The notes beneath the pieces were generated by a model. It had not been told where the DNA came from, ran no database searches, and saw only the letters and a list, made by a program, of their open reading frames with translations. Below, piece after piece: positions 18,640-20,109 of a DNA stretch of 20,109 bases. How positions within the stretch are numbered: the stretch's first letter is position 1; every line of letters begins with the position of its first letter. This stretch comes from Acanthaster planci (Eukaryota > Echinodermata > Asteroidea > Valvatida > Acanthasteridae): NCBI RefSeq assembly GCF_001949145.1, contig NW_019091415.1, positions 1,724,314 to 1,744,422 of the forward strand, given 5' to 3'. Made by a program: the position numbers and the translations under genes.

Positions 18640-19130
18640 CCTCTTCTCGGGACTTCCCCTACTCCCCTGTGCTCTCCAAGGCTCCTCCCTTAGCAACCTT
18701 TCGGCTAAGGTCCTATTAAATCTTTCAACGATTCCCTGGGATCTATGTCCGCTGTGTTCACCTACTTGAATTGGAACCTTCTGTTTGACCAACAGCTTTT
18801 TAAACTCGCCTCTAAATTCCGATCCCGAATCGACCATTATTAATTTAGGCCAAGTCAAAGGTGATCTACCGTAAACCCGTTTTATGGCAACAGACACTTG
18901 GTCGGTCATTTTACTGGTCAACGGTTCAGCTTCTTTATATCTAGACCCAACGTCAACTATGGTCAAAGTGTATTTATAAATCTTTCTTTTAACTCGGTCC
19001 CAGGGTAGGTATAGCATGAATTTCGTTTACATGTACATGCATTGGCAGATGTATCTACCGTAATTTTTGGAGCATATGCCTTGTATCCGTTTATCTTGAC
19101 GTTTTCGTAGCTCTGATTAAAAAACCCCAA
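18640..19130 (-). pseudogene. Retroviral-type integrase core (DDE) fragment from a transposon
   Basis: A minus-strand frame (19017-18631) holds an rve-type integrase core: LPWDRVKRKIYKYTLTIVDV, GSRYKEAEPLTSKMTDQVSV, PLTWPKLIMVDSGSEFRGEF and HRSQGIVERFNRTLAERL. The catalytic triad is visible as Asp in TIVDV, Asp in IMVDS and Glu in IVERF, with 34 residues between the last two. Just upstream, in another frame (19163-18963), YKAYAPKITVDTSANA probably continues the pre-core region, with a frameshift near 19025. After LAERL the homology stops near 18690, where the usual C-terminal part is missing. This integrase type occurs in Ginger-like cut-and-paste transposons and in other DDE integrase elements; I cannot decide between them. 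It is antisense to the DIRS element and begins where the DIRS homology ends. Confidence 0.68.
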
Positions 19131-19729
19131 AATTGTCTTCAAAAAATTGCCACAGGTGCTCATGCATGCTGCATCGATGCACGCACTGCATCTACACCCA
19201 CCGCGACATCATGACTGCTACTACATACCCATTCATGGACAGTCCAATCGCTGACTTTTCTTAATGAAAGTGCAATGTCATTAGAAAACCCAGTGAAAAC
19301 AGATCCAACATGTCAGGCCTAGCACGATTGGAGAAAAAACAAGATTTGCAACACGAAAATACACATACAGTTAAGCGGCTGATTTTATTTATCGGTAGAA
19401 AGAAACCTTAAGGTAACAAAAACTACTTGTAGTATCTCAATGTTGATTATTGCATCCCAAACTACACCATGAGAATAAATAAAAACAATAACAATGTCAC
19501 CACAGCAAAGCCATGCGGCCACGGCTCACCGTGGTGAGCACGTGCTGTACGATCACACTGCATGGACAGCCAGCCCATGGCTCTGTGTCGTGTTTGCACT
19601 CTGATCCTAAACTACTGGTGTCCAGGACTGACTGGCCAATCGTGGCAGCCTGCGATGCTGTTTCATGGTTGATTTTCAAAGAATCTGATTTTCCAAAGTA
19701 AAGAGCGCTGTAACCGGAATCATTTTACA
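19131..19729. other. Spacer between two minus-strand element fragments
   Basis: No domain was recognised. One minus frame (19679-19497) is open for 60 codons and follows the RNase H fragment in orientation, but it shows no RNase H motif. A tgcatg/gatgca-rich word cluster lies near 19160-19195. Nothing else can be supported. Confidence 0.3.
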
Positions 19730-20050
19730 TGCTTTATATGGTTCTGGGGGCCGAAAATCGTGAGCAACCACTAAAGGATAAAATCCGCAGTATGCAATTG
19801 AAGGCGAAAGCGCCAACAGCTCTGGGGACCACCTGCCTTGAAACCAGTGGCCACTAAAATAACCTCCGAAACCAATGCCTTGCGCGGCATCTGTAAATAA
19901 CTCTAATGCATCAATATCGAGCCAGCCCTGATCACGAAAGGGGGAAACTCCATTGAAATGTTCCAGGAATTTCAACCACATGAGCAAGTCAAGCTTAGCA
20001 CCGTGAGAAAGGCAGACTTCATGATGGCGTTTTTTAACCACTACCAGCTG
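19730..20050 (-). pseudogene. DIRS/Ngaro-like RT-RNase H junction fragment
   Basis: A minus-strand frame starting at or above 20041 reads VVKKRHHEVCLSHGAKLDLL, MWLKFLEHFNGVSPFRDQGW, then LELFTDAAQGIGFGGYFSGH and WFQGRWSPELL, then a region where FLELYPLV is expected but AYCGFYPLVVAHDF is found. The LFTDAA block is the first RNase H aspartate. The conserved Glu codon of the second block appears to be lost, probably through a small indel, since the following residues shift frame near 19750. The wording (WLxFLxxFNG, TDAAxxIGxG, HWFxGxW) is typical of the Ngaro/DIRS tyrosine-recombinase retroelements and differs from the DIRS copy at 15-18.6 kb, so this is a separate element. The upstream RT is not recognisable in 20051-20109, and homology ends near 19730. 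Confidence 0.6.
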
Positions 20051-20109
20051 GGGACTCCGGGATCGGAGCCGTATGGTTTATACGTGTGGCCGGGGTCTCC
20101 GAACTCGGA

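Noticed and set aside
19497-19679. Minus-strand 60-codon frame after the RNase H fragment
   Set aside because: Lies where the rest of the RNase H would be, but shows none of its motifs (no HSDN-type or final D block), so I treat it as unrelated spacer.
1-20109. CRISPR array, operon, phage or toxin-antitoxin system
   Set aside because: No regularly spaced identical repeats with unique spacers and no bacterial gene layout; content is that of an animal nuclear genome. The 147-bp units are contiguous and spacerless.

Overview
The window looks like draft nuclear DNA from a marine invertebrate animal. It has metazoan-style LINEs, DIRS-order retroelements, a retroviral-type integrase relic, long AT-rich spacers with many acatgta words, splice-like signals and one undetermined base (16854). 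There are no operons, ribosome binding sites or long intact host genes. An echinoderm, hemichordate, amphioxus or lophotrochozoan would fit; the sequence does not decide between them.

Layout, left to right. 1-1250 (minus) is a 5'-truncated Jockey/CR1-type LINE whose reverse transcriptase (RT) frame is still open and runs off the left edge. About 1302-1530 resembles a pogo/Tigger-type DNA transposon end. About 1830-3290 (plus) is a decayed LINE with an RT followed by a zinc knuckle and a restriction-like endonuclease (R2/R4/NeSL style). About 3580-6330 (minus) is an RTE-like LINE: AP endonuclease, RT and a C-terminal zinc finger, with frameshifts, stops and an internal deletion that removes the RT core. 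6340-15000 is mostly non-coding. It holds a hairpin, a three-unit array of exactly 147 bp, a degraded head-to-tail duplication of about 1 kb, a fold-back element, copies of a dispersed repeat, and a pair of phase-compatible candidate exons at 14076-14197 and 14726-14837. About 15004-18590 (plus) is a DIRS-type retroelement (gag-like ORF, RT, RNase H) cut off before any tyrosine recombinase. 18640-19130 (minus) is an integrase core fragment and 19730-20050 (minus) is a DIRS/Ngaro-like RT-RNase H fragment.

Nearly all recognisable coding sequence is dead mobile-element protein. Each of the three RTs whose YxDD box can be read has lost one catalytic aspartate (FMDG, FAND, HLDNW). The only host-gene candidate is the exon pair near 14.1-14.8 kb, about 150 bp upstream of the DIRS element. 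The most notable non-coding structure is the 147-bp array, in which each unit carries the 10-bp palindrome GTCACGTGAC. I found no convincing new multi-gene system. The items most worth checking are the exon pair, the 147-bp array and the two retroelement fragments at the right end.
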